From Cytophagales bacterium (lineage in GTDB: Bacteria > Bacteroidota > Bacteroidia > Cytophagales > Spirosomataceae): 55,509 bases of DNA. The notes under the pieces are model-generated. The model had not been told where the DNA came from. It saw only the letters and a list, made by a program, of their open reading frames with translations, and did no database searches. The DNA lies in assembly GCA_013298215.1 (NCBI GenBank), contig JAAFKE010000023.1, forward strand, positions 1 to 55,509. Reading direction: 5' to 3'. Both the position numbers and the translations under genes were made by a program. Positions 8,446 to 17,082 of the stretch are shown piece by piece. Position 1 is the stretch's first letter. Every line of letters starts with the position of its first letter.

Positions 8446-8725
8446 GTATAGTTCTTTTAAAAAAATGCTATTGAGTTCAGTGGGAACTTCTATTAGCAAT
8501 TCGTGGGTAACGAAAAGGTATTTACGGCATTTCCCTTGCCGCAGGCGCAATACAAGGGAAATCTCCCAAATACTATGTTATACGAAATTGTGGTGGTAGG
8601 AAAAGCTGCCTCAGAAGCCAAAAAGCCAGAATGAGAAAAGGCTTCCCATGTCACCAAAAATGGCTCGCTTAAGCCCCAGCAACAATTACGTATCAACACC
8701 TTATTTCTAATTTGAAACATTTAAA
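8446..8725. other. Non-coding gap between pseI and wzx, possible degraded coding relic
   Basis: This 280-bp stretch carries no intact gene. On the + strand one frame from about 8500 reads smoothly as protein-like sequence (…FTAFPLPQAQYKGNLPNT…) but is broken by TGA near 8631 and another stop near 8714. I do not recognise the family. It is less AT-rich than the flanking wzx gene, which suggests remnant sequence rather than a normal leader. A promoter for wzx may lie here, but no convincing TTTG/TAnnTTTG pair was found. Confidence 0.3.
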
Positions 8726-9949
8726 ATGCTGATTAATAGTTTAACAAGTATTTTCATTAGAGGGGTATCCATTCTTTCCAAGTATTTTTTAATATACTTT
8801 ATGATTGATAAAGTTAATTTGGGGACTTATGGAGAGTTTGCTATTTTTTCATCTGTTATAAATTTCACTATTTACTTTTTAGGTTTAGATTATTACACAT
8901 ACTATACTAGACATTTAATAAATCAAGATAAAAAAAATGATTATCTAAGTGAGATTTTTTCTTTTAATTTAACTTTATTCATAATTTTAATGCCCTTTTT
9001 CATAATTCTTCAATTTTACGGTTTCCTTAAATTTAAACATATAACTCTTTTTATTTTCATCCTTTTTTTTGATTACTTTTCACAGGAATTTTTCAGGACT
9101 TTAATCGCAATAAAAAAGAATATACACTCGAATTGGGTAGTTTTTATAAAGAATTTTTTATTTGCAACAATATCAATCACTTATATTTTTCACCACAAGG
9201 AATCGCCCAATGTACTTTTTATTATCTATATTATTTGGCTATTCTCATCACTCATAGCAAGTTTATTTGGATACTATTGGCTTGTTAAGTCCCTTGGTTC
9301 TATACTTATAGTACCGTTCAACTTTAAGTTTAAGAATATAAAAGGAGGGTTGAAGGTCTCTGCAAGATTTTTTGCAGGGACAATCTTGTTTAATGCAATT
9401 TATACTTTGGATAAGATTTTTATATTCCAAATGTCAAATAATACAATGGTAGGTATTTATAGTTTTTTTTTAAGCCTTTGTCTAATGCTCACTACTTTAA
9501 TTGAGGTAGGTGTCGTTAATCAGTATCTACCCGATTTATTAGAAAGTAGAGATAAAACGCCTATGAGTGTTTTTTTTACCCAAAAGAAAACATTCAGAGT
9601 AATTATTTTAAGTATTAGTTTAACTTGTTCAATTATTTTTTGCTTGACTATAAAACCGCTTCTAACTATACTAAACAAGAATGAACTACTTTCACACATA
9701 GATATTTTTTATGTACTTATCGTTGCTGTAACAATATTTTGCATTAGCCTTATACCTCATTATATTCTCTACGTTCATAACAAAGATGCCGAGATATTGC
9801 GCTGTACAGTAATTTCATTTGTTGGGTTTCTACTATGGAACATAATATTTACGAAATTAGGTGTCATTGGTGTGAGTTACGGCCTCACATTCGCTTTTTT
9901 GTTACTATTAATTTCAAAATCATATTACTTTTTTCAAATATCTGATTAA
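8726..9949 (+). CDS. wzx: Wzx-type oligosaccharide flippase (polysaccharide biosynthesis membrane protein)
   Basis: A very hydrophobic 407-residue protein with roughly 12 predicted membrane segments, matching the MATE/MVF-like lipid-linked oligosaccharide flippases. The N-terminal pattern (SIFIRGVSILSKYFLIYFMI...LGTYGEFAIFSSVINF) is the usual start of this family. It would move undecaprenyl-diphosphate-linked repeat units across the inner membrane. The gene is markedly AT-rich even relative to the pse genes, typical of horizontally exchanged O-antigen/capsule loci. A Wzy-like gene follows at 25 bp. The symbol is by role; sequence identity in this family is low. Confidence 0.78.
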   Translation: MLINSLTSIFIRGVSILSKYFLIYFMIDKVNLGTYGEFAIFSSVINFTIYFLGLDYYTYYTRHLINQDKKNDYLSEIFSFNLTLFIILMPFFIILQFYGFLKFKHITLFIFILFFDYFSQEFFRTLIAIKKNIHSNWVVFIKNFLFATISITYIFHHKESPNVLFIIYIIWLFSSLIASLFGYYWLVKSLGSILIVPFNFKFKNIKGGLKVSARFFAGTILFNAIYTLDKIFIFQMSNNTMVGIYSFFLSLCLMLTTLIEVGVVNQYLPDLLESRDKTPMSVFFTQKKTFRVIILSISLTCSIIFCLTIKPLLTILNKNELLSHIDIFYVLIVAVTIFCISLIPHYILYVHNKDAEILRCTVISFVGFLLWNIIFTKLGVIGVSYGLTFAFLLLLISKSYYFFQISD

Positions 9950-9974
9950 GTGTTTATATAAAACTAAGTTTAGT

Positions 9975-11270
9975 GTGAAAACATATATCCATATATACAT
10001 AAAAACATGGTTTCTTGTACTCTTGTTGGACTTTTTAGTACCCGTCAAATCTGTATTCTTAATTGAAAGCAAAGTTATATCTTTGGGAATATCATTTATA
10101 TATATATTGCTGTCTTCGATAACTGCAGTTTTATATTACCAGATATTACTACAGAATAATTCAAAGCTACAAGCTCCGCAACCAAATGTGGTATTCAACA
10201 CTAATCTTATCAAACGGATAATTCGCACTTCTGCACTCTTGTCACTAATTGGACTTTTTTGTTTCGGCTATGATAAAGCTAATATTCAGGAATTAGATTA
10301 CAGCGATGGTATCGCCGCAGCACGTCATCAGTTTATTGACAACGGGGTTGGTCGGGAAAATAGTGTTTCGTCGATATTTAGTGTACTGGGCTACTTTTTA
10401 GGAGGTTTTAGTTTCATAGGGTTATTTTTTTCTCTTGTTTTTAAGGAGGAAATAAAAAAAACGCATTTTTTCTTTTATTCTCTTTTGTCTTTTATTTCGA
10501 TCATTGGGGTTTCGGTTTTAACAGGGGGTAGAACAAGCATAATTATTATCATAACTATTTTCATATCATCTTATATTATACGTGGTTATTTCGGACTGAA
10601 GAAATGGCCTTTTTCAAGGAGAAGCAGTTTATACGTTTCGCTGGTAATATTATTACTATTTGTATACAACCTATACATATTTTCGGAAAGAGCTCGCACA
10701 GCAAATAAATTATCTCATCTTTACATGGAAACTATGCTATACTGGATGCAAGGTGTCGAGCAAAAAAGTATCGAAAATATTAATAGTTTACCTGTAGTGG
10801 GCGATTTTGCTGACTTTATCATCATTTTGTGGGTTTACTTGACTCACTCCAATTGGATTTTTGAAGGTGTTATCGAAACAAGTGTGCGAGATGGAATGGC
10901 AACCTTTAATGGTTTCTGGGTTATTTTTGCAAAACTAAAGTTGTTACCCGCTTTGAAAGAATGGGCATTTACAGGAAGGTTTATCTGCTGGCCAGGAGGG
11001 CTATACTACGATTTTGGATTAATAGGTATGTGTTTTATTTCTGTAATCCATGGGTTGATAGCCGCAACATACATTTTTAGGGTAAATATCTCCCGTTCAC
11101 TAACGGTCTTTAATCTATTAATGCTTCTTGTGATCTTTTCTATTACTATAACCTCTCCATTCATTATTGTTATCGATGTTCTTATGTTTCCACCAATGAC
11201 CGTTTCATTTCTGACTTTAAGTTTTGTGTTAATCTTGCTTAAACTGAAATTACATTCTTCCAACTTTTAA
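9975..11270 (+). CDS. wzy: Wzy-like oligosaccharide repeat-unit polymerase
   Basis: A 431-residue integral membrane protein with about ten to twelve hydrophobic segments and a large hydrophilic loop (roughly residues 235-330), the architecture of O-antigen/oligosaccharide polymerases. Motifs such as TGGRTSIIIIITIFISSY and the paired aromatic-rich loop fit Wzy-type proteins, which are recognised more by topology and context than by sequence. It would join repeat units on undecaprenyl diphosphate in the periplasm. The frame starts with GTG at 9975. Its position between the flippase and transferases supports the call. Confidence 0.7.
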   Translation: MKTYIHIYIKTWFLVLLLDFLVPVKSVFLIESKVISLGISFIYILLSSITAVLYYQILLQNNSKLQAPQPNVVFNTNLIKRIIRTSALLSLIGLFCFGYDKANIQELDYSDGIAAARHQFIDNGVGRENSVSSIFSVLGYFLGGFSFIGLFFSLVFKEEIKKTHFFFYSLLSFISIIGVSVLTGGRTSIIIIITIFISSYIIRGYFGLKKWPFSRRSSLYVSLVILLLFVYNLYIFSERARTANKLSHLYMETMLYWMQGVEQKSIENINSLPVVGDFADFIIILWVYLTHSNWIFEGVIETSVRDGMATFNGFWVIFAKLKLLPALKEWAFTGRFICWPGGLYYDFGLIGMCFISVIHGLIAATYIFRVNISRSLTVFNLLMLLVIFSITITSPFIIVIDVLMFPPMTVSFLTLSFVLILLKLKLHSSNF

Positions 11271-11371
11271 AAGAAGTGCTACCTTAAGTACGTTTCAATG
11301 AATTTTATACTTTGAATGCAATTAAGCCAAAAAATATAATTTACTTATCTTCACTAATTAGCAGTAAAACA

Positions 11372-12937
11372 ATGAAATTTGGATTTGTATCTTTTTTCCC
11401 ATTTAGGCCTCATGTAGATAATGCTGTTTATCTCAGTAAGGTTCTGACTGAAGCTGGACATGAATGTTTTTTTTTAACTTGCAATAAAGAACTCGACTCT
11501 TGTTATAACTTAGAAACGAAAAAAGGCAGTAAAAAACTAGAATGTATTAAATGTAAGTTAGGGGGAATCCACTCTTATAAGGAAGTAAGCAATATAGAGT
11601 ATCTCAACTCAAAGACTGTAAAAGATTCGTCCCGAAAGGAACAGTCTTACTTCAGAGAAATGATAAAATCAAGTATTGGAACAATCTATCACGTTCAAAG
11701 TGATTCAGAATTGAATGATGAGGAATATATCGATGTATCAAACAAACTTGCGGACTCTGCAAAAATCGTTTACAATAGAACTATTGACTGGGTAGCTTCA
11801 AATAATATTGATGGCGTTATTTGTTTCAATGGGAGGATGGATATTTTAAATGCGGTTATTTCAGCTTGTAAAGATGAAAAAATACCCTTTATTACAACAG
11901 AATCAACGTGGTTCGGTAATGGATTATCACTCATGCCCAATTCAAATTGTTTGTCATTAGAACCATGGAATCTCCTAAATGATGAGTTTAAAGACAAACC
12001 ACTTACACACGAACAAGCAATACATGCTTCGAGTATAATCTATAAAAGACTATTTAAAAAAAGCCATTTAGAATGGCGACAATATAATATTGATACTATT
12101 AAAATGGAGGCGTGGGAGGTTTCAGGCCAAAAGGTAGTGATATTACCTAGTAGTAGGTCGGAGTTTATTGGTAGTAAGGAATATGAAGGCAATTGGGCAA
12201 ATGATTGTACTAAAGGGTTTGAAGAAATAATAAACTATCTTAACATTCCCTACAAAAATTGTATTTTAAAGGCGCACCCCATTTGGAATGAAACTGTTTT
12301 TGGAATTAAGGGAAAAAAAGAGGAAAAATATTATAGAGACTGGTGTGCAGAAAAAGAGATATTCTTCATCGATAGTTCTTCAAGGATTGATTCCTTTGAT
12401 TTAATGTCAAAAGCAGATATGGTACTCATTAATGGAAGCTCGGCTGCTATTGAAGGTGGAATACTCGGAAAAGTTGTCATTTGCTCGACATCAATGATTT
12501 ACCAAAATGCTGGCTTCACAATTCATGTAACGAATAAAGATGACTTATTCAAACTCGATAAAATTCAAACTAATAAAAGCGAGGTAATTAGATCCACCCT
12601 GCGCTTTTTGTATACTTCAAATAGACGAGTCGCACAGTTTGTAGATAGTGTGAGAGGATTAAAAGTAACGAAAAATAAATATTATGAAGGAGCAGACGCG
12701 CAAATTATAATTGATACTATTATGTCAGGTAAATTAGTCCCTTATGATACATATTATGCTGAAAGCTCTGAATTTGAAAATGAGATTATTAACTCCATAA
12801 TAAATGGATCTTGGGATAGTATATCAAATTACGATCTGGCAGATCTTTCAGGCAAGAAAGAATTATTAATAGAAAAATATTGGTTTTATAAAGTCTTGGA
12901 TGTTTTAAGGAATTTTTTACCTCGTGGTGATAATTAA
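11372..12937 (+). CDS. Capsule polysaccharide synthesis-type (KpsS/CDP-glycerol transferase-like) GT-B protein
   Basis: 521 residues. The N-terminal MKFGFVSFFPFRPHVDNAV and TEAGHECFFLTC suggest a GT-B glycosyltransferase N-domain. The C-terminal part carries KAHPIW near residue 307 and the ADMVLINGSSAAIEGGILGK stretch near 350, as in capsule-synthesis and CDP-glycerol glycerophosphotransferase relatives that recognise a nucleotide donor. A pair CIKC lies near residue 70. A TTG at 11312 would add 20 residues, but the ATG at 11372 begins the conserved strand and is preferred. Donor and acceptor are unknown. It could be the Kdo- or nonulosonate-linking transferase, but nothing in the sequence proves that. 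Confidence 0.6.
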   Translation: MKFGFVSFFPFRPHVDNAVYLSKVLTEAGHECFFLTCNKELDSCYNLETKKGSKKLECIKCKLGGIHSYKEVSNIEYLNSKTVKDSSRKEQSYFREMIKSSIGTIYHVQSDSELNDEEYIDVSNKLADSAKIVYNRTIDWVASNNIDGVICFNGRMDILNAVISACKDEKIPFITTESTWFGNGLSLMPNSNCLSLEPWNLLNDEFKDKPLTHEQAIHASSIIYKRLFKKSHLEWRQYNIDTIKMEAWEVSGQKVVILPSSRSEFIGSKEYEGNWANDCTKGFEEIINYLNIPYKNCILKAHPIWNETVFGIKGKKEEKYYRDWCAEKEIFFIDSSSRIDSFDLMSKADMVLINGSSAAIEGGILGKVVICSTSMIYQNAGFTIHVTNKDDLFKLDKIQTNKSEVIRSTLRFLYTSNRRVAQFVDSVRGLKVTKNKYYEGADAQIIIDTIMSGKLVPYDTYYAESSEFENEIINSIINGSWDSISNYDLADLSGKKELLIEKYWFYKVLDVLRNFLPRGDN

Positions 12938-12952
12938 TAAAAGTAAAGAGCT

Positions 12953-13720
12953 ATGTCAAAGAATCCATTAGTATCAATAATAACACCTGTTTATAACTCC
13001 GAGGCGTTTCTGAAACAAACTATAGAATCAGTTCTTATTCAAACATACACAAATTGGGAACTAATTTTAATAGATGATTGCTCGACGGATTGTTCAGTGT
13101 CAATCATTAATAATTATTCAAAAAAGAATAATAGAGTAGTTCTGCTCACAAATAACACCAATTGTGGCCCAGCAGCTACGAGAAATGTTGGGATTAATCA
13201 CTCAAGTGGTGAGTTTGTCGCATTTTTAGATAGTGACGATTGGTGGCTACCCAATAAATTGGAAAATCAAATTGGTTTTATGCTTGCAAAAAATATAAAT
13301 TTTAGCTACACAAGTTGCGTACTACACAAAGAAATTAACAAAAAACAAGTTATTTATAAAGCCCCTAAATCAATTGACCATCTACGCATTTTACATTCAA
13401 ACCCACTCTATTCGCCGACCGTGATTTATTGTCAAACTGCAGAAAAAATCAAAATTCCTTTAGTAGAAAATGCAATCGAGGATTGGGTACATTGGATAAA
13501 TATCTTGCAAAGATATAAAATAGGGTACTTACTAGATGAACCTCTTTCGTGTTATAGAGTACGTGACGACTCCATTTCAGCAAAAAAAACTATAATGATT
13601 TCGAAAGTGTGGCGTTTTTACTCCAAAACATTTTCTCCACACAAGAGATTTTTCTATTTTGCTATGTATATAATCAATAATTTGAAGAAGCATTTATTTT
13701 TAACACTCAAACTAAATTAA
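12953..13720 (+). CDS. Family 2 glycosyltransferase
   Basis: A 255-residue GT-A fold enzyme that transfers a sugar from a nucleotide donor. The N-terminal VSIITPVYNSEAFLKQTIESVLIQTYTNWELILIDD motif region (about residues 7-42), followed by GPAATRNVGI and the metal-binding FLDSDDWW near residue 90, identifies GT2. It lies 15 bp after the capsule-type transferase and 2 bp before a methyltransferase, in the same + strand glycan operon. The acceptor linkage cannot be predicted. Codon use is AT-rich like its neighbours. Confidence 0.88.
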   Translation: MSKNPLVSIITPVYNSEAFLKQTIESVLIQTYTNWELILIDDCSTDCSVSIINNYSKKNNRVVLLTNNTNCGPAATRNVGINHSSGEFVAFLDSDDWWLPNKLENQIGFMLAKNINFSYTSCVLHKEINKKQVIYKAPKSIDHLRILHSNPLYSPTVIYCQTAEKIKIPLVENAIEDWVHWINILQRYKIGYLLDEPLSCYRVRDDSISAKKTIMISKVWRFYSKTFSPHKRFFYFAMYIINNLKKHLFLTLKLN

Positions 13721-13722
13721 TT

Positions 13723-14646
13723 ATGTCAATCTGGATTGCTAAGGCGATAGTTCAAAAAAGTATTTCATTTTTACCTTATAAACACAGGATCAACTACTTT
13801 TTCCAAAAGTACATCACGAAAGGTGTTTCATTTACTGATGATTATTTTTACGATAGACTGATTCGTGCCAAAAATCATATTGATGGCTACAATAGACATT
13901 CCTCAAAAATGATACCGGAGTGTACTCTTGAGATAGGTACTGGTTGGTATCCCACAGTACCCATAAGTATGTATCTGATGGGCAGTTTGAAGATTTATTC
14001 TGTTGATATTAGTATGCTTACTTCTTTAGAAAGAATCAAAATAACAATAGAAAAATTTATTGTGGCAAATGATAATGGTACTCTTAAAGAGTACATTAAT
14101 TTTGACGATAAACGAATGTGCAGTCTCATACATCTTTATAAAATGTATGATAACTATACATTGTCGCAAGTTTTAGAATATTTAAATATTATTTATCTTA
14201 TAGGGGACGCAAGAAAAATGAATTTAGAGAGTGATACTATTGACTTGATAACTTCAAACAATACGTTTGAACACATCTATCTAGATAAATTATTACCGAT
14301 ATTAATTGAATTTGAACGAGTATTGAAAAAAGGAGGAGTTTCGTCTCACTTTATTGATCTTTGCGATCATTTTTCGTACTTAGATAAAGAAATTACTATT
14401 TACAATTTTTTAAAGTTTTCCGATTTTCAATGGCAAATAATAGATAATAACATACAACCTCAAAATCGTGCAAGATATTTTGACTATCAGAAACTGTTCC
14501 AAGAGATTAGAGTAAACGTTGTTGAAAAGGTTCTAAATAAGGGTAATCACAGCCTTTTAGCAAATACTCCGTTAAACAAAAAGTATCTACAACATTCAAT
14601 GGATGAATTAGCAATCTGTGAATGTCACATATACACAAAAAAATAG
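13723..14646 (+). CDS. Class I SAM-dependent methyltransferase of the glycan cluster
   Basis: 307 residues. The SAM-binding loop is seen as TLEIGTGWYPTVPISM near residue 69, followed by an acidic strand end (SVDIS) and the later VLKKGGVSSHFIDLCDH stretch, a typical class I methyltransferase arrangement. It is the last gene of the glycan island and starts 2 bp after the GT2 stop. It may methylate a sugar or cap a growing chain, but no substrate can be named. An 860-bp gene-poor segment follows. Confidence 0.75.
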   Translation: MSIWIAKAIVQKSISFLPYKHRINYFFQKYITKGVSFTDDYFYDRLIRAKNHIDGYNRHSSKMIPECTLEIGTGWYPTVPISMYLMGSLKIYSVDISMLTSLERIKITIEKFIVANDNGTLKEYINFDDKRMCSLIHLYKMYDNYTLSQVLEYLNIIYLIGDARKMNLESDTIDLITSNNTFEHIYLDKLLPILIEFERVLKKGGVSSHFIDLCDHFSYLDKEITIYNFLKFSDFQWQIIDNNIQPQNRARYFDYQKLFQEIRVNVVEKVLNKGNHSLLANTPLNKKYLQHSMDELAICECHIYTKK

Positions 14647-14756
14647 ACATAGTCTGGTGAAAAATATTTCTTAATCGCTATCAACCATTTCAAGTAGCGA
14701 TAGAAGTCAATGGGTAGGTTAATGTTCCCAAAATGTATACTATTTGGCGCAAAATT

Positions 14757-14784
14757 CATAATTAATTCATTATCAATAAGTTAT
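14757..14784 (+). repeat. Imperfect direct repeat, copy 1
   Basis: A 28-bp sequence centred on TAATTCATTATCA that recurs at 15351-15378 with four mismatches, in the same orientation. The two copies bracket about 600 bp of non-coding sequence. Confidence 0.4.
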
Positions 14785-15003
14785 TTTATTTCAAATAATC
14801 ACAAAACTACCTGATTATCAAATAATTAGCAAATTATCAGTCAAATAGTATATAGTTCCGTAATGTTTTATGGCATAAGTGTTACGCACCCAAATAATCG
14901 GCTATGACGACGAAGAAAATGTAATCATAGCAGCAGAAAAACACAACAGTGGACGAAGAAACTCGGCAAACACGAAAAACTAAATATTCTGAAACTCTAA
15001 GTA

Positions 15004-15189
15004 GTGGCATTAAGGTTACATTATCCAAATCTGACCTTTGTTCAGCCACTTTTTGTTATTATGAACGAAAGATGGAGTTTAGAGGTGATGTTAATCAATC
15101 ATTTAAAGCATTGTAAGCATGAATTTGAAATCAACATTCTTATAAGGGCAAACGAAATCTACTGTGCCTCCCCTAAGTCTTATACTTAA
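15004..15189 (+). CDS. Doubtful 61-residue ORF immediately upstream of a strong terminator
   Basis: A frame opening with GTG at 15004 and ending 12 bp before a strong terminator hairpin. I do not recognise the product (MALRLHYPNLTFVQPLF...). It has no membrane segment or clear motif. The terminator position suggests that something was once transcribed here, so this may be the surviving 3' end of a lost gene. Confidence 0.2.
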   Translation: MALRLHYPNLTFVQPLFVIMNERWSLEVMLINHLKHCKHEFEINILIRANEIYCASPKSYT

Positions 15190-15200
15190 GAGTTTGTTTT

Positions 15201-15247
15201 AAACATACTAAACTTCTGATAATCAGAAGTTTAGTATGTTTTTTTTT
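15201..15247 (+). terminator. Strong rho-independent terminator
   Basis: A 19-bp perfect stem (15201-15219 with 15223-15241), loop TAA, followed by a T run to 15247. It would stop + strand transcripts from the glycan operon or from a lost gene here. The nearest certain gene ends 550 bp upstream. Confidence 0.85.
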
Positions 15248-15350
15248 AACAATGTCGAATTTTATACGCTTTCAAAATTGGGTAGAAGCACAACAAGAAA
15301 AAGATTTTATATTTAGCAAATTGTCCGAGGTTTAAAATTAATAGAAAAAT

Positions 15351-15378
15351 CATAGCTAATTCATTATCAGTAAATTAT
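15351..15378 (+). repeat. Imperfect direct repeat, copy 2
   Basis: Partner of the 28-bp repeat at 14757-14784; 24 of 28 positions agree. Confidence 0.4.
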
Positions 15379-15451
15379 GATTCCAGAACAAGCTCTTACC
15401 TATTATTTGTACTTTTCAACAGATTCTGGTTACCAGAAGATTGAGTCGCAA

Positions 15452-15493
15452 TAAAAAAAATAAGGGGCTATCCTATAACGTGAATAGCCCCTT
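15452..15493 (-). terminator. Terminator of the fibre gene
   Basis: Inverted repeat AAGGGGCTAT / ATAGCCCCTT (15462-15471 and 15484-15493) just past the stop of the minus-strand fibre gene. An A run on the + strand (15452-15459) becomes a U tract on the minus transcript. Confidence 0.8.
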
Positions 15494-15510
15494 TGATGAA
15501 TGGAAGTATA

Positions 15511-16854
15511 TTATTTCCCTTTTTCTTCTAACGTTTTTATTCTTTTATTCAATTCAATAATATGAATAGTTAACTCTTCAATCTTTTCCATGAACATCTG
15601 ACTTGTTTTGGCAAAATCGATTCCGTCTTTGACCATATCGTTAGCAGATGGGACGTTAGGTAAGTGTTTATTTTGCTTGGAAAACTTCTCTACCTCTTCT
15701 AATGGCATCAACTTGTAATCTGGCTCAAAAACATAATCAGCCCACTCTGCCCCATTGCGTAAGGCAACTTTTAGTTTTTCTGTAAGAATTCCATCTTGGA
15801 CAATTAAACGATATCGGCTACCCGCTGTAAAAGCTGGAAAGGAATTGATAGCACCTACACCAGGAGTTATTGTAGAACCTGCCGCAGTGAAGTCACCAAT
15901 AGCCACAAAGCCAGCTGTAGCAGTAGGTACGGACGTACCAGTGTGAAATTTGACATAATTGTTCGTAAAATCGCCTCCAATTAACGGAGTAGTTGTGTTA
16001 CTGTTAGAAATGTATAATTTATTGGACCCAGTTTCATTGAATGCTGATTGGTATCCGATAGCGACATTTCCATTACCTGTAAGATTATCTCTCAAAGACT
16101 GATAACCAATTGCAGTATTATAACTTCTATTTTGGCTCGTATAGACATTAGTTCCCTTCATAGATTCAGACCCAATTGCAACGTTTCCACTTCCATTTCC
16201 AACACCAGCTGCTGCACTAGTACCAATTGCCACATTATCACTACCAGTGATGTAAAAACCCGCAGCTACTCCAATTGCACTATTGTTACCCCCAGATATA
16301 TTAGTTTCTAATGCACTAGTGCCTACTCCCATATTGTAAGTCCCTGTAGTGTTATTTCCTAATGAGGCTACACCAACACCAACATTATAAACGCCACTAT
16401 TAACTGCACCAGCCCCCCGACCTAAAAATAGGCTTGCGGAAAGCTCTGGTCTAAAAACTGCTACGGTGTTACCTCCCGCTTTTAATACTAAGGGCACAAA
16501 GTTCGTAGTCCCCAAAAAATCCGTTCCATCAACAGCGTTGCCTTGCTTGTCCCAAGCACCAATTGAGGAGGCGGCTCCTACGCGGGCGTTGGATGGTTGC
16601 CAGGCGGTGCCGTCGAAGGTGTAAGTACCAGCGGCTTTGTCGGTTTGAAAAATCACCAGACCCATTGATGGGTTTTTGATGGCGTCGCGCTGCGTTTCGG
16701 TCATGCGCGGCAACAAGAATCCTTTAGAGTTGGAGTTAAGCTCCAACAGAGCCGAAGGGTCGGGCTTGGTGGTACCAATACCTACGTTGTCGGCTTTTTG
16801 GCCCAGGGCTGCTCCGCAGCCAATCGCCAGTGCAAGGGTAAGAATTTTTTTCAT
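15511..16854 (-). CDS. Secreted trimeric-type surface fibre protein with YadA-head-like repeats
   Basis: 447 residues from the ATG at 16854, which begins a clean signal peptide (MKKILTLALAIGCGAALGQ); an ORF extension upstream is ignored. After the signal comes the Bacteroidetes motif LLELNSNSKGFLLPRMTETQRDA. Residues about 130-310 then hold repeated NVAIG/NTAIG units like YadA-type head repeats. The tail has DYVFEPDYKLMPLEEVEKF and HLPNVPS, and ends in a coiled coil (KIEELTIHIIELNKRIKTLEEK). This organisation is that of phage-tail-like or adhesin fibres common in this phylum. Its first ~100 codons are GC-rich and the remainder AT-rich, so the gene itself spans the island boundary. Adhesion is inferred, not shown. 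Confidence 0.8.
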   Translation of the reverse strand: MKKILTLALAIGCGAALGQKADNVGIGTTKPDPSALLELNSNSKGFLLPRMTETQRDAIKNPSMGLVIFQTDKAAGTYTFDGTAWQPSNARVGAASSIGAWDKQGNAVDGTDFLGTTNFVPLVLKAGGNTVAVFRPELSASLFLGRGAGAVNSGVYNVGVGVASLGNNTTGTYNMGVGTSALETNISGGNNSAIGVAAGFYITGSDNVAIGTSAAAGVGNGSGNVAIGSESMKGTNVYTSQNRSYNTAIGYQSLRDNLTGNGNVAIGYQSAFNETGSNKLYISNSNTTTPLIGGDFTNNYVKFHTGTSVPTATAGFVAIGDFTAAGSTITPGVGAINSFPAFTAGSRYRLIVQDGILTEKLKVALRNGAEWADYVFEPDYKLMPLEEVEKFSKQNKHLPNVPSANDMVKDGIDFAKTSQMFMEKIEELTIHIIELNKRIKTLEEKGK

Positions 16855-17082
16855 GATGGGTATGTGTTTTTGTTTGTATGCTTGATTGTTGTCACGAAAA
16901 TACAACATCGTATTATAACAAAAAAATATCTTTGTCAAAAATTATCCAACGGTCGCCCCTTACTTTTGGCTGTCCGCGCTCAATTATTGCCCGCTGGCTG
17001 TTGCAGTTGTGGTTATAATCACTTAGTTTTGGTTGGTAATTTTCGGGGACGCGAAGTTTCAATAAGCTAAAAATGCAAAAAC

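Larger units (their letters stand above)
14647..15510. other. Gene-poor relic segment between glycan island and fibre gene
   Basis: About 860 bp of AT-rich sequence with no convincing gene. It contains two imperfect 28-bp direct repeats (14757-14784 and 15351-15378; four mismatches, both around AATTCATTATCA), a GTG-initiated 61-codon frame, a strong + strand terminator and a minus-strand terminator. The segment looks like the eroded remains of an insertion, but I recognise no transposase. Confidence 0.4.

Noticed and set aside
15755-17070. Serine/threonine- and isoleucine-rich + strand ORFs opposite the fibre gene
   Set aside because: Complement of the repeated NVAIG units; the repetitive composition explains the open frames.
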